In this document: positions 36,949 through 46,075 of the stretch, piece after piece
Position numbering within the stretch: position 1 is the first letter of the stretch
How the letters are laid out: every line of letters starts with the position of its first letter
From: Zhouia amylolytica
Lineage (GTDB): Bacteria > Bacteroidota > Bacteroidia > Flavobacteriales > Flavobacteriaceae
Direction: 5' to 3'
Assembly (NCBI RefSeq): GCF_900116365.1
Contig: NZ_FPAG01000001.1
Location: 1-64,000 of the forward strand
Length of the DNA stretch: 64,000 bases
Notes under the pieces: generated by a model
The model's database searches: none
What the model was told of the DNA's origin: nothing
What the model saw: only the letters and a program-made list of their open reading frames with translations
Program-made: the position numbers and the translations under genes

Positions 36949-36997
36949 AAAATTTAACTGCTTTTAAGTTATAACGAAAAAAAAGCAGTTAAATTTT
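36949..36997. repeat. Perfect 17-bp inverted repeat between gldM and gldN
   Basis: The arms AAAATTTAACTGCTTTT (36949-36965) and its exact complement (36981-36997) are separated by 15 bases. It lies in the 92-bp gap between two genes whose products are needed together. It is A/T-rich and could attenuate, stabilise or process the mRNA rather than end it. Confidence 0.7.
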
Positions 36998-37013
36998 ATG
37001 TTAAGATCTTTTA

Positions 37014-38606
37014 TTAGTTCGTAAGCTCCACCACTACAGGCGAAACCTTCTTAAGCTTATAACTTCTGTTATTCGTAATATAAGCCTCGATATCGAAGAT
37101 TTGAACTACTTCACCTCTTCTAGCTCTTTGAAGTGCTGCCTTAGCACGTCCGTCAAGCTTGTTACCTCTAACCTGTACAGTTGGCTGACCAGGAACTTTA
37201 AATTTAAATCCGCTAATAGCCAGGTTAAGGTCAAAGTCAAAGTCTTCTAAAATAGCACCTACAGTAGAAATTTCGAGGTTAGATCTAGGCATTTTAATTT
37301 CGCCAAATTCACCTCTTACGGTTCCTGAAGGTCTTGGAATATCCTTAATTCTGAATGTCTTTCTATCAGAAACACCTACTCCACCCGGTAATTTACCAGA
37401 AACTGAAATTGTTACTTCTCTACCCGTTCCAGGGTTCATAACATATCTACCTGCACCGCCTACCTTTTTTAAACCAGGAGCATTAGCACTTACATTACCA
37501 ACTCCAGGTATTGAAATGGTCATCGGGTTAGAAACCCCACGATAAACCACATTCATTTTATCGGCAGAAATTACTGCAGAGTTCGGCTTAGGAATCACTG
37601 TGAATGTTTGCTTAACAGGAACTTCTATTTCTTCTCCATCCTGAGCAAAAATCAAGTTACCTTCTATCGTATGATCACCAACATTACCAGTATTAACAGT
37701 TAATCGAACACGACCATCTTCAATAACATAATCGTCTTCACCTAACTCTTTCCCATCTAAAGTAAGCTCTACTCTATTTGGCTTCGTTGTGGCATCCTTT
37801 CTTCCTAATACAATTTGACCATCGAAGTTCTCACCAGCAAAATAAGCAGACTTTGGAGCTTCTAACAAGGTTGTATAGTTTGTCATTGAAACCTCCTGAG
37901 TTAACTGACCTTGCAACATTGCTTTAAGAATCTCATCCTGAGTTGTTCTGATATCTGATTGTAAAAGGGTAATTTTAGTCATTGAGGCTACCAAAGGGAA
38001 ACCTTCATAGTGATAGTTTAACCAATCAACCGGTCTACCATCTCTATTTTCTACTTGTCCTTTGTCATCTCCTGTGCTAAAACGAGCTTCGATTGCATCG
38101 ACCAAAGCCTTTTTCTGAGCAGGTTTCATCAAAGAATCAGGTATCTTATTAATTACCTCTGAACTACTGGTTCTGAAATTATTGATCTTATCAACAAACT
38201 CCTGACCTTCTGCAGAATAACGCTCTCCCTGAAAGAACTTCTGATCTAAGAAGTTGGATTTATCCATTACTTCATAATCCTGTTGATCTTCCTGAGCTAA
38301 TCCGGCTAACATTTCAGATTTAAGGTTATCGAGGTAACCGTAAAATTCGCCAGATGATTCTTTTATTGTTTGAACATCTTTAAAAAGTGCCTCATACTTT
38401 AAAGGCTCTTCAGATGCTTTAAGTTCTAAACTTGCAAATGCATTTGCGTTACGTTCAGCTGCTTTATTATTAAAATTAGTCAACTTTTCGTTTAACAAAC
38501 CAAATGCTGATAACACCTCTTTACTCATATTCAACGCTAACATCGCGATGAAAATCAAGTACATGAGGTTAATCATTCGTTGCCTTGGTGATAATTTTCC
38601 TGCCAT
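37014..38606 (-). CDS. gldM: Gliding motility / T9SS protein GldM
   Basis: The 530 residues start MAGKLSPRQRMINLMYLIF, with a single N-terminal membrane helix (about 11-28). A large periplasmic region of several beta domains follows, as in GldM/PorM. GldM pairs with GldL as the proton-driven motor of the type IX secretion system and gliding. It is 52 bp after gldL in the gldK-L-M-N order. Confidence 0.96.
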   Translation of the reverse strand: MAGKLSPRQRMINLMYLIFIAMLALNMSKEVLSAFGLLNEKLTNFNNKAAERNANAFASLELKASEEPLKYEALFKDVQTIKESSGEFYGYLDNLKSEMLAGLAQEDQQDYEVMDKSNFLDQKFFQGERYSAEGQEFVDKINNFRTSSSEVINKIPDSLMKPAQKKALVDAIEARFSTGDDKGQVENRDGRPVDWLNYHYEGFPLVASMTKITLLQSDIRTTQDEILKAMLQGQLTQEVSMTNYTTLLEAPKSAYFAGENFDGQIVLGRKDATTKPNRVELTLDGKELGEDDYVIEDGRVRLTVNTGNVGDHTIEGNLIFAQDGEEIEVPVKQTFTVIPKPNSAVISADKMNVVYRGVSNPMTISIPGVGNVSANAPGLKKVGGAGRYVMNPGTGREVTISVSGKLPGGVGVSDRKTFRIKDIPRPSGTVRGEFGEIKMPRSNLEISTVGAILEDFDFDLNLAISGFKFKVPGQPTVQVRGNKLDGRAKAALQRARRGEVVQIFDIEAYITNNRSYKLKKVSPVVVELTN

Positions 38607-38658
38607 GATCTCTTAATTAGTGTTAATTAAATTTTTAAAATGAATAATTATCAACTAA

Positions 38659-39312
38659 TTAACCTCTACCATTCATAGCAGTAAGCATATTACCGTATAC
38701 ACCATTTAAAGAAGATAAGTTGCTGGTTAATGAAACCATCTCCTCTTTAAGTTTACCGGCATTTTCAGCTACTTCTTCGTTTATTGAAGCCTGTCTGTTT
38801 GCACTTTCTAATTGTACTTTATATAAGCTATTTAATGATTCCATTTGCGCAGCAGCCAATGAAAGCTCTTCAGCATATTTTTTAGTAGAACCAATAGCCT
38901 CTGCTGTAGGAGCGATCCCTTTAGCAGCTCCTTCGAAGCTACGAATGCTTTCTCCTAAGCTATTCATTAATGAAGCATCTAATTTAGCCTCTTTAAGCAT
39001 ATCATCTAGTTTTCTAGACAATAACCCTTCAGCTTCTTTTGCTTCTTGCGCTTCATTTTTTCTAGATTTACTTTCTCCTCCTGCTAATTCCGGATAAACC
39101 AAAGACCAGTCAAGGTCTGCATCTACGGGTTCGAAAGCCGAAATAGCAAAGATAATAGCCTCAGTGATAAGACCGATAGCTAATAGAACTGTACCGTTCA
39201 GTGGACCAATTTCCCAGTGAGCGATTTTAAACAACGCACCCAATATTACAATTGATGCTCCAAGGCCATAGGCCATGTTAAATAGTTGCTTGGTTGATTT
39301 TGATTGTGCCAT
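38659..39312 (-). CDS. gldL: Gliding motility / T9SS protein GldL
   Basis: A 217-residue inner-membrane protein with two helices at the N-terminus (about 12-33 and 40-61). Between and within them lie the Glu and Lys/His residues typical of GldL (IAHWEIGPLNG). A long cytoplasmic helical tail rich in Ala, Glu and Lys follows. GldL forms the pentameric part of the GldLM motor. Its position between gldK and gldM is canonical. Confidence 0.96.
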   Translation of the reverse strand: MAQSKSTKQLFNMAYGLGASIVILGALFKIAHWEIGPLNGTVLLAIGLITEAIIFAISAFEPVDADLDWSLVYPELAGGESKSRKNEAQEAKEAEGLLSRKLDDMLKEAKLDASLMNSLGESIRSFEGAAKGIAPTAEAIGSTKKYAEELSLAAAQMESLNSLYKVQLESANRQASINEEVAENAGKLKEEMVSLTSNLSSLNGVYGNMLTAMNGRG

Positions 39313-39382
39313 AGTAATTAAATTTTAGTTGTAGTTAAGCTTTATGGTTAATTCAATAATTGTGGGCTAAGCCAGAAGTAGA

Positions 39383-40744
39383 TTATTTGCTTTGTGTAAC
39401 ATCGGTCCCCATGTAATCTTGCACGGTTCTGAAACCAATGTAACTCCTAGCAGTATCTTGATACTCATAATCTCTGGTACTTACTTGTAGGAAATATGCA
39501 ACATCCTTCCAAGACCCACCTCGGATAACTTTACGCTGGTTATCGTCGTCCAGGGTATTTGGGTTCATTGTTGACACATATTCGTAAGCATTTGGATCAT
39601 AAGAAGAGTTTGTCCACTCCGACACATTCCCCGCCATATTGTACAAACCATAATCGTTAGGCTCATATGACTTTGCCTCTACAGTGTACAACGCTTCATC
39701 CGCAGCATAATCACCGCGAAGTGGTTTAAAGTTCGCCATAAAACAACCTCTATCATTAAGTATATATGGTCCTCCCCATGGATACTTACCCGATTCGATT
39801 CCTCCTCGGGCGGCATATTCCCACTCCTCTTCTGTTGGAAGACGGAATTGGTTTGCCGGTTGTTTTCCTTTGCTTCTATTGTAATCGTTTAAATATTTTG
39901 ATCTCCATGCACAAAATGCTTTTGCTTGTTTCCACGATACTCCAACTACCGGATAATCTCCGTAAGCATCATGCCAGAAGTAGTCATTGTGCATTGGCTC
40001 ATTATATGAATAACTAAAGTCTTTGATCCAAACGGTGGTATCAGGATAAATCATGATCTCCTCGTGTTTGATATGATCCTTTCTACTACCTTTTTTATCA
40101 CGGGCAGCTGCCTGAATATCAATCCAATCGTATTGAAACTTAAGCTTCTGAACATTTATAGTTCTAATTCCGTTGTAAGATTCTTCACTTGGAATATACA
40201 TAGAATCCATAACCTCTGCATAGAATTCATCTGGATAATCATTGATATTCCATTCCAAATCTACGCGTCTGTTAAGCATTCTTCCTTCATAGCCTGTCTC
40301 ACCCATGCCTGTGTAATTCTCAAGCATATATTTCTGATATACAGAAAGGTTAGACGTATCAGCATCCATAAAGGCATACTCTCCAATACCTCCATTTCCT
40401 GGAGTTTCTCCCATCATATCTGCCATAATAGCTAGATTGGTACGTACAATTGAGTCTTTAACCCATTCTACGAACTGACGGTACTCGGCATTGGTAATTT
40501 CTGTTTCGTCCATGTAGAAAGCTCGGACGGTTACGGTCTTGGCTGGTGCATCTGAAGCATCTGCGATGTCTTCTTCAGATTTTCCCATAATGAAGGATCC
40601 TCCTGGTATCAGGGCCATACCTTTCGGCTTCTCAGGGTACCATTTTTTTCCTTTAACACCCACTAACTGGCCACGGTCTCCAGAGCCACAGCTATACATA
40701 AACAATGTAACGAGTGCTAATAAAAATAGCTTTTTCATATACAT
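39383..40744 (-). CDS. gldK: Gliding motility / T9SS lipoprotein GldK
   Basis: The 453-residue lipoprotein (signal LVTLFMYSCGSG; start 40744 or the second ATG at 40738) carries a formylglycine-generating-enzyme-like domain (GGSFIMGKS, FRLPTEEEWEYAARGG, MAGNVSEWTNSS, VIRGGSWKD). This is the hallmark of GldK/PorK. It forms the outer-membrane-associated ring of the type IX secretion system with GldN. It is the first of the gld block, 148 bp after the arginase-like gene. Confidence 0.96.
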   Translation of the reverse strand: MYMKKLFLLALVTLFMYSCGSGDRGQLVGVKGKKWYPEKPKGMALIPGGSFIMGKSEEDIADASDAPAKTVTVRAFYMDETEITNAEYRQFVEWVKDSIVRTNLAIMADMMGETPGNGGIGEYAFMDADTSNLSVYQKYMLENYTGMGETGYEGRMLNRRVDLEWNINDYPDEFYAEVMDSMYIPSEESYNGIRTINVQKLKFQYDWIDIQAAARDKKGSRKDHIKHEEIMIYPDTTVWIKDFSYSYNEPMHNDYFWHDAYGDYPVVGVSWKQAKAFCAWRSKYLNDYNRSKGKQPANQFRLPTEEEWEYAARGGIESGKYPWGGPYILNDRGCFMANFKPLRGDYAADEALYTVEAKSYEPNDYGLYNMAGNVSEWTNSSYDPNAYEYVSTMNPNTLDDDNQRKVIRGGSWKDVAYFLQVSTRDYEYQDTARSYIGFRTVQDYMGTDVTQSK

Positions 40745-40892
40745 AATTGAGGTTAAATTACAATTTTAAGATTGAGAAGGTAAACCTATCTAAATAATTT
40801 CAAAAAAACAATACTTATGTGAAATTTCTGTTAAACAGCTTAATTGTTTCTTTAAAATTCCGAACAGGTTTATCTACCCAACTTATTCTAAA

Positions 40893-42053
40893 TCACACCA
40901 TCATTTTCTTATAAGCCTTCCACCAGCGTTCTGGTAATTTATTGTTACAGGCTTCCAAATAATCATAATGGGTGCAAGGTATTAACGTATGTCTTTTGAA
41001 TTTATTATCTAAAAATTCATTTTCTGACACTTCAACCCACCATCTTCCTGATGAAATACTCTTGTAAAAGTTAACATCAGCATCTTCTAATGGTACGATA
41101 TACCGTTCATAATTATCATTTATAGCACTAAACGGATAATCATTTTTCCTACAATTATACCCTTCTATATAATACCATATTATTTGAGCCACTAATTGCT
41201 CAAACTGGCTATTATTAACACATTCATATATTCCGAACACTGAAACTTTATCGCTTATTCCCGCATAACGTGCAATGGCACAAATCTCTCTGCCATCAAA
41301 TCCATTTGGATGCAATCTGGCATCGGAGCCTAAATCTGCCGAACGGACCGAGGTCATATCAAGACTAACCACATCTGCATCCCTCATAACGGGCTCCACC
41401 AATGTTATATCATGAACAATCTCCCCCAACCTGTAAGCTTCAAAAAACAGCTTCCCCATCAGATCGATTTCTTCCTGGGCATTATAATAAGTTTGATAAC
41501 CTACGTTAGAAAAGTTAAACAAATTATTTGGCTGATCTACTACTATTTTACTTAAATATGATTGTGAGGATATTAACTCATCTGCCGAACCAAAATCAAA
41601 ACGACTATCTACAGAAACCAGGTTCACCATCTGTTCCAGCTTATCAAACCCCCGGTAGGTAGCGTACGTTAAATCCTGACTACCGCCTAGCACTATGAGA
41701 TTTATTCGTTTTTTAGCTAATTCTTCCGTGAGTTTGGCCAAAGCGAAATACGTATCATCTACAGTTTCTCCCGGCTCTATATTCCCTAAATCAGCAATAG
41801 CAGCATTCCAATTCCCCAGGAAAAGCTTGTAAACAGATCTCCTGAAATCCGAGACCTTTAATCCTTCGCGAGATTTGATTGAAGCATTACGAATTTCGTT
41901 CACAGCAACAATTGCTATTTGTACTCCGTCCAGGTCAGGCACCCCACTGGCTTCTGTGTGAATCCTTATGTTTCTACCTAAAGATTGCACTGGTAAAAGC
42001 TCATTATGTGCCAGCACAACCTGCTCAACTGGTGATAAAAATTCTAAATCCAC
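40893..42053 (-). CDS. Arginase/formimidoylglutamase-like protein, metal site lost
   Basis: The 386 residues align with the ureohydrolase (arginase/agmatinase/formimidoylglutamase) fold, but the manganese ligands are replaced. The family motif GGDHS reads Gly123-Gly-Ser-Gln126. DAHxD reads DSRFD (149-153). SxDxDxxDP reads SLDMTSVRS (230-238). The hydrolase reaction is therefore unlikely, and automatic names such as formimidoylglutamase should be read with care. The gene starts directly after topA and precedes gldK, a linkage I recall from other Flavobacteriia, so a structural or regulatory role near gliding is possible. Confidence 0.8.
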   Translation of the reverse strand: MDLEFLSPVEQVVLAHNELLPVQSLGRNIRIHTEASGVPDLDGVQIAIVAVNEIRNASIKSREGLKVSDFRRSVYKLFLGNWNAAIADLGNIEPGETVDDTYFALAKLTEELAKKRINLIVLGGSQDLTYATYRGFDKLEQMVNLVSVDSRFDFGSADELISSQSYLSKIVVDQPNNLFNFSNVGYQTYYNAQEEIDLMGKLFFEAYRLGEIVHDITLVEPVMRDADVVSLDMTSVRSADLGSDARLHPNGFDGREICAIARYAGISDKVSVFGIYECVNNSQFEQLVAQIIWYYIEGYNCRKNDYPFSAINDNYERYIVPLEDADVNFYKSISSGRWWVEVSENEFLDNKFKRHTLIPCTHYDYLEACNNKLPERWWKAYKKMMV

Positions 42054-44567
42054 TTACTTTTTAGATTTGGTTGTTTTTTTCTTAGTGGTCTTTTTCTTAG
42101 TGGTCTTTTTCTTAGTGGTCTTCGTCTCCTTCTCTATAATCTCTTTCACCTCTTCAAGCGTCAGCTTGGTTGCATCAACAGTTTTAGGCAAGTTTATCTT
42201 TTTCTTCCCTTTTGTTATGGTAGAGGTACCCCATCTTCCTTTCTCTAACTTTATATCTTCCTCTTCCCAATAATTAATGAGCTTTTCAGCATCTTTACGT
42301 ATTTTATCCTCTATTAATGTCACGATATCCTCATCTGATAAATTATCGAAATCGTATTTCTTATTGACATTAATAAATTTGCCATCCCATTTTATATAAG
42401 GACCAAAGCGACCTTTTCCTTTGGTCACTTCTTTATCCTGATATGTGGCTATTGGCGCATCTGCTTTTTGTTTTTCTTTAATAAGCTCAATTGCCCGATC
42501 TAAAGTTACATCAAACACCTCATCATCCTTGGCAAGTGAAACAAATGATTTACCGAAGCGTACATACGGTCCGAATCGACCAACATTAACTGCCACCTCC
42601 TGATCTTCATAACTCCCAAGGATTCTTGGAAGTTCGAAAAGAGACAACGCCTCTTCTAAAGTTAAAGTTTCAATTGACTGATCGGGCAACAAACTGGCGA
42701 ATCTCGGTTTTTCTTCTTCCTCTGCAGTACCAATTTGAGCCATCGGTCCGAACCTACCCAACCGCACACTAACCTGACGACCACTCTCCGGATCAACTCC
42801 CAGGACACGCTCTCCTGTTTCTCGTTCAGCATGCTCCTCGACATCTTTTACATTTGGATGAAAATCTTCATAAAAATCTTTCATCATTTTCGTCCAGTCT
42901 TCTTCACCGGATGCGATATTATCAAAATTTTCCTCAACCCTGGCTGTAAAATTATAATCAAGTATACTTGAAAAATGATTCACGAGAAAGTCATTTACAA
43001 TCATTCCGATATCCGTAGGTACTAACTTACCCTTGTCGGAACCTACCTTTTCAGTCAGAGTTTCTTCCTTGACACTATCAGCCAACAGTGTTAACTGCAT
43101 ATATTTCCTTTCAACACCTTCTACAGTTCCTCTTTCCACATACCCCCTGGTTTGAATGGTTGAAATTGTAGGCGCATAGGTTGATGGTCTTCCTATCCCT
43201 AACTCTTCAAGTTTCTTCACTAAAGACGCTTCTGTATACCTATACGGAGGACGACTGTATCTTTCCGTAGCAGACATATACTTCTTTTCAACTTGTTCAC
43301 CGACTTTTAAAGCCGGTAACATTCCAGCCTGCTCTTCGTCCTCATCATCTGTTCCTTCGAGATACACCTTCAGGAATCCGTCAAACTTCAACACCTCTCC
43401 GCTTGCAGCAAAAAGTTCATTATGCTTATCTGCTGCAATTTTAACATTTGTACGCTCTAATTGCGCCTCACTCATCTGGGAAGCTACAGTACGCTTCCAG
43501 ATAAGCTCATATAAACGAGCCATATCTCTCTCCACATCTTTCAAACTATGGACAACCATATTGGTTGGACGAACAGCCTCGTGAGCTTCTTGCGCTCCTT
43601 TCGCCTTCGTCGCGTAATTTCTTGGTTTGCTATAGCGCTCACCATAAGAACGCAAGATTTCTTCCTTAGCAGCATTAACAGCCTCTGAAGAAAGATTTGT
43701 ACTATCGGTTCTCATATAAGTAATGAGTCCGGCCTCATACAAACGTTGCGCCATGCGCATCGTTTTACTAACTGAAAAATACAACTTTCGGGAAGCCTCC
43801 TGCTGTAATGTCGATGTTGTAAAAGGTGCTGCCGGCGACTTTTTAGCCGGTTTGGTATCAAGGTCTGCTACACTAAAGTTTGCCCCTATATTTTTTTGCA
43901 AGAAAGCAGCCGCAGACTCCTTGGTTTCAAAAGTATTATTCAGCTTCGCCTTAAAAACCTTTCCTTCTTTAGTTACAAACTCAGCCGCTATCCTGTACGA
44001 TGCTTCCGGAGCGAACCCCTGGATCTCTCTTTCTCTCTCAACGATTAATCGAACTGCCACAGACTGCACTCTTCCTGCTGATAATCCTGTTTTTATTTTT
44101 TTCCAAAGAATCGGCGAAATCTCATATCCTACTAAACGATCTAAAACACGTCTTGCCTGTTGCGCATTGACCAAGTTATAATCTATCGATCTCGGATTCT
44201 CGATGGCCTTTAAAATCGCATTTTTAGTGATGGAGTTAAAAACAATTCTCTTGGTTTTATCCTTATCCAGCTTCAACGTTTCAGCCAAGTGCCAGGCTAT
44301 AGCTTCTCCCTCCCGGTCTTCATCACTCGCTAGCCATACCACTTCGGATCCTTTAACCAAATCTTTAAGCTTCTTAACCAAAGCCTTCTTCTCTTTATCA
44401 ACAACATATTTTGGTTTAAAATCTTTTTCCACATCAACTCCCAACTCGCGCGAAGGCAAATCAGCAATATGCCCAAAACTAGAGGTTACCTTAAAGTCTT
44501 TCCCTAGAAACTTCTCAATCGTCTTAGCCTTTGCAGGCGACTCCACTATCACTAAATTCTTTGCCAT
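42054..44567 (-). CDS. topA: DNA topoisomerase I
   Basis: With the start at 44567 the protein is 837 residues. It has a Toprim domain (LVIVESPAKAKTIEKFLG, then SDEDREGEAIAWHL) and the type IA catalytic core with Tyr284 in ITYMRTDST. C-terminal topoisomerase repeats follow (SVRLGRFGPMAQ, NVGRFGPYVRFG, GKGRFGPYIKWD). A Lys/Thr tail of KKKTT units at the end is encoded by 15-bp direct repeats. It relaxes negative supercoils. Its stop is immediately followed by the arginase-like start. Confidence 0.96.
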   Translation of the reverse strand: MAKNLVIVESPAKAKTIEKFLGKDFKVTSSFGHIADLPSRELGVDVEKDFKPKYVVDKEKKALVKKLKDLVKGSEVVWLASDEDREGEAIAWHLAETLKLDKDKTKRIVFNSITKNAILKAIENPRSIDYNLVNAQQARRVLDRLVGYEISPILWKKIKTGLSAGRVQSVAVRLIVEREREIQGFAPEASYRIAAEFVTKEGKVFKAKLNNTFETKESAAAFLQKNIGANFSVADLDTKPAKKSPAAPFTTSTLQQEASRKLYFSVSKTMRMAQRLYEAGLITYMRTDSTNLSSEAVNAAKEEILRSYGERYSKPRNYATKAKGAQEAHEAVRPTNMVVHSLKDVERDMARLYELIWKRTVASQMSEAQLERTNVKIAADKHNELFAASGEVLKFDGFLKVYLEGTDDEDEEQAGMLPALKVGEQVEKKYMSATERYSRPPYRYTEASLVKKLEELGIGRPSTYAPTISTIQTRGYVERGTVEGVERKYMQLTLLADSVKEETLTEKVGSDKGKLVPTDIGMIVNDFLVNHFSSILDYNFTARVEENFDNIASGEEDWTKMMKDFYEDFHPNVKDVEEHAERETGERVLGVDPESGRQVSVRLGRFGPMAQIGTAEEEEKPRFASLLPDQSIETLTLEEALSLFELPRILGSYEDQEVAVNVGRFGPYVRFGKSFVSLAKDDEVFDVTLDRAIELIKEKQKADAPIATYQDKEVTKGKGRFGPYIKWDGKFINVNKKYDFDNLSDEDIVTLIEDKIRKDAEKLINYWEEEDIKLEKGRWGTSTITKGKKKINLPKTVDATKLTLEEVKEIIEKETKTTKKKTTKKKTTKKKTTKSKK
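42075..42121. repeat. 15-bp tandem repeats in the topA 3' end
   Basis: Three head-to-tail copies of a TTAGTGGTCTTTTTC-type unit encode repeated KKKTT in the basic tail of topoisomerase I. Copy number changes would keep the frame. Confidence 0.7.
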
Positions 44568-44588
44568 GAACAATCTTATTTAATCCTA

Positions 44589-44596
44589 CAAAAGTA
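44589..44596 (-). promoter_or_regulatory. -7 box before topA
   Basis: On the minus strand TACTTTTG matches TAnnTTTG, 21 bp before the topA start. The -33 element is not clear. Confidence 0.45.
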
Positions 44597-44638
44597 AATA
44601 AGTTTTTTTATTTCCAGCGAAATGTACCTATTCTCCAC

Positions 44639-44667
44639 AAAAAAAGCCTGCTTAAATACAGGCTTAA
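44639..44667 (-). terminator. Terminator of the LVIVD lipoprotein gene
   Basis: The stem AAGCCTG / CAGGCTT with an 8-nt loop is followed on the minus strand by TTTTTTTG. It lies 30 bp past the stop at 44697. Confidence 0.75.
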
Positions 44668-44696
44668 TAATAACTTAATGCTTTCCTGAAAAAAAC

Positions 44697-45932
44697 TTAA
44701 TCCAGACTGAACTGACTAATCAATTTCACCCCATCTTCCTGATATGAATATTGATACAGCCGCTGCTCCCCGATCATCATTAGTATTTCCTGCATCGGTA
44801 TCACATCATAAGTCATCATTCCTTCCAAATGATTAATTAATTGTAAATCTTCAACATTCGTTTTATCATAAACTTTCAACCCAGATTCTCCATCACACAC
44901 GAACAACATATCATCTTTTACTCCCAACCCATAAGGTCCATCCATACTATAGGACTTCACTAAAAAAGGATTCGCAATATCCGTTACATCCACAATTTGC
45001 AGACTACTCTCAAATGCACCGCAAGAATTACCACCTCTTAATGTTATGTAAGCATAATCACCATCGACCACTACCGGGTCACAAGCCGTACCGTGTAAAA
45101 ATTCAGCAATGTAATTTGGCGCTGAGGGAACTGACAAATCAAAAACAAACATTCCGGACCTACTACCTAAAAATAAATGTTCTCCCCGATTGAAAATTGT
45201 TTCGATATCGAAACCTGCGTGAACCTGATTTAATTTCTTAGGGGCTTCAAGATCTTTTATATCAAACACGTGAATAGAATGACTATCTACCGAATACATA
45301 TAATCTTCAACAATTTTAAACCTGGCCAAAGAGCCACCTTGACCAGCCACGGCTGCGGAATTCTCAGAAGAAAAAGCATCCATCGTAAATATCCCCGTAT
45401 CGTAACCATCTATCTCCCTGCGTTCTTTCTTCACCTCCCATCCTACAATCACCGCTTCTGTATCCGGAAACTTCGAATAATCTACAACATCAATGGTTAC
45501 ATCATTTGGAAAAACCGGATAATACGAAAACACATCTTCCAGCCGGGTAATCTCTTGTATCTTATCAAGATCACTCAAATCAAAAACTACCAAATCAACA
45601 TAACTATCCGCATATAGAAAATCCCCCTTCATTTCCATATCCATATTCCCCGGAATTTTCACAAAAGCGATTTTTTCAGGATTTTCAGGATCACTATTAT
45701 CAATTACATGAATACCTTCCTTCACATCATTGATGAGAACCAGATCTTCCTGAACATAAATTTTACCAGATTCTAAAACTGGCTGCGGAACTGTAATGTC
45801 GACAGAAGATCGCAAAGTCTCCATGGTCTTATATTGAGGAACGGCTACATTCATCACCTCATATTCATCATCACTATGACATGAGGCAATTAACAGCGAT
45901 AAAAAACACAGCAAAATCAATTTGGTTTTCAT
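44697..45932 (-). CDS. LVIVD-repeat lipoprotein, beta-propeller
   Basis: The 411 residues begin with a lipoprotein signal (FLSLLIASCHSDDEYE). The SDDE just after the Cys resembles the surface-export signal described for Flavobacterium lipoproteins. Repeated segments of the LVIVD type follow (GIHVIDNSDPENPEKI, IHVFDIKDLEAPKKL, MFVFDLSVPSAPNYI, LQIVDVTDIANPFLV, LKVYDKTNVEDLQLI), building a propeller. Function is unknown; a surface-exposed binding role is likely. Confidence 0.8.
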   Translation of the reverse strand: MKTKLILLCFLSLLIASCHSDDEYEVMNVAVPQYKTMETLRSSVDITVPQPVLESGKIYVQEDLVLINDVKEGIHVIDNSDPENPEKIAFVKIPGNMDMEMKGDFLYADSYVDLVVFDLSDLDKIQEITRLEDVFSYYPVFPNDVTIDVVDYSKFPDTEAVIVGWEVKKERREIDGYDTGIFTMDAFSSENSAAVAGQGGSLARFKIVEDYMYSVDSHSIHVFDIKDLEAPKKLNQVHAGFDIETIFNRGEHLFLGSRSGMFVFDLSVPSAPNYIAEFLHGTACDPVVVDGDYAYITLRGGNSCGAFESSLQIVDVTDIANPFLVKSYSMDGPYGLGVKDDMLFVCDGESGLKVYDKTNVEDLQLINHLEGMMTYDVIPMQEILMMIGEQRLYQYSYQEDGVKLISQFSLD

Positions 45933-46004
45933 AATGTTAAATGGGTTGGTTTCTTAAGAGATGGAATTGTTCGCTAAAAGTTGCGTTAAATTTGCTCTGA
46001 CAAT

Positions 46005-46036
46005 TTGTCACAACCTCGTATAAAATATTATCTTTG
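46005..46036 (+). promoter_or_regulatory. Promoter of miaB operon
   Basis: TTG (46005-46007), 21 bp of spacer and TATCTTTG (46029-46036) match the Bacteroidota -33/-7 consensus. The chosen miaB start is 40 bp downstream. Confidence 0.6.
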
Positions 46037-46075
46037 CACCCTATTTTCATTAAAGTTAATATTACAGATACAGGT

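Noticed and set aside
43723-44181. 152-residue frame antisense to topA
   Set aside because: It lies fully inside a well-supported gene on the other strand and has no recognisable content. The same applies to other antisense frames in groEL, gldL, gldK, copA and the permease.
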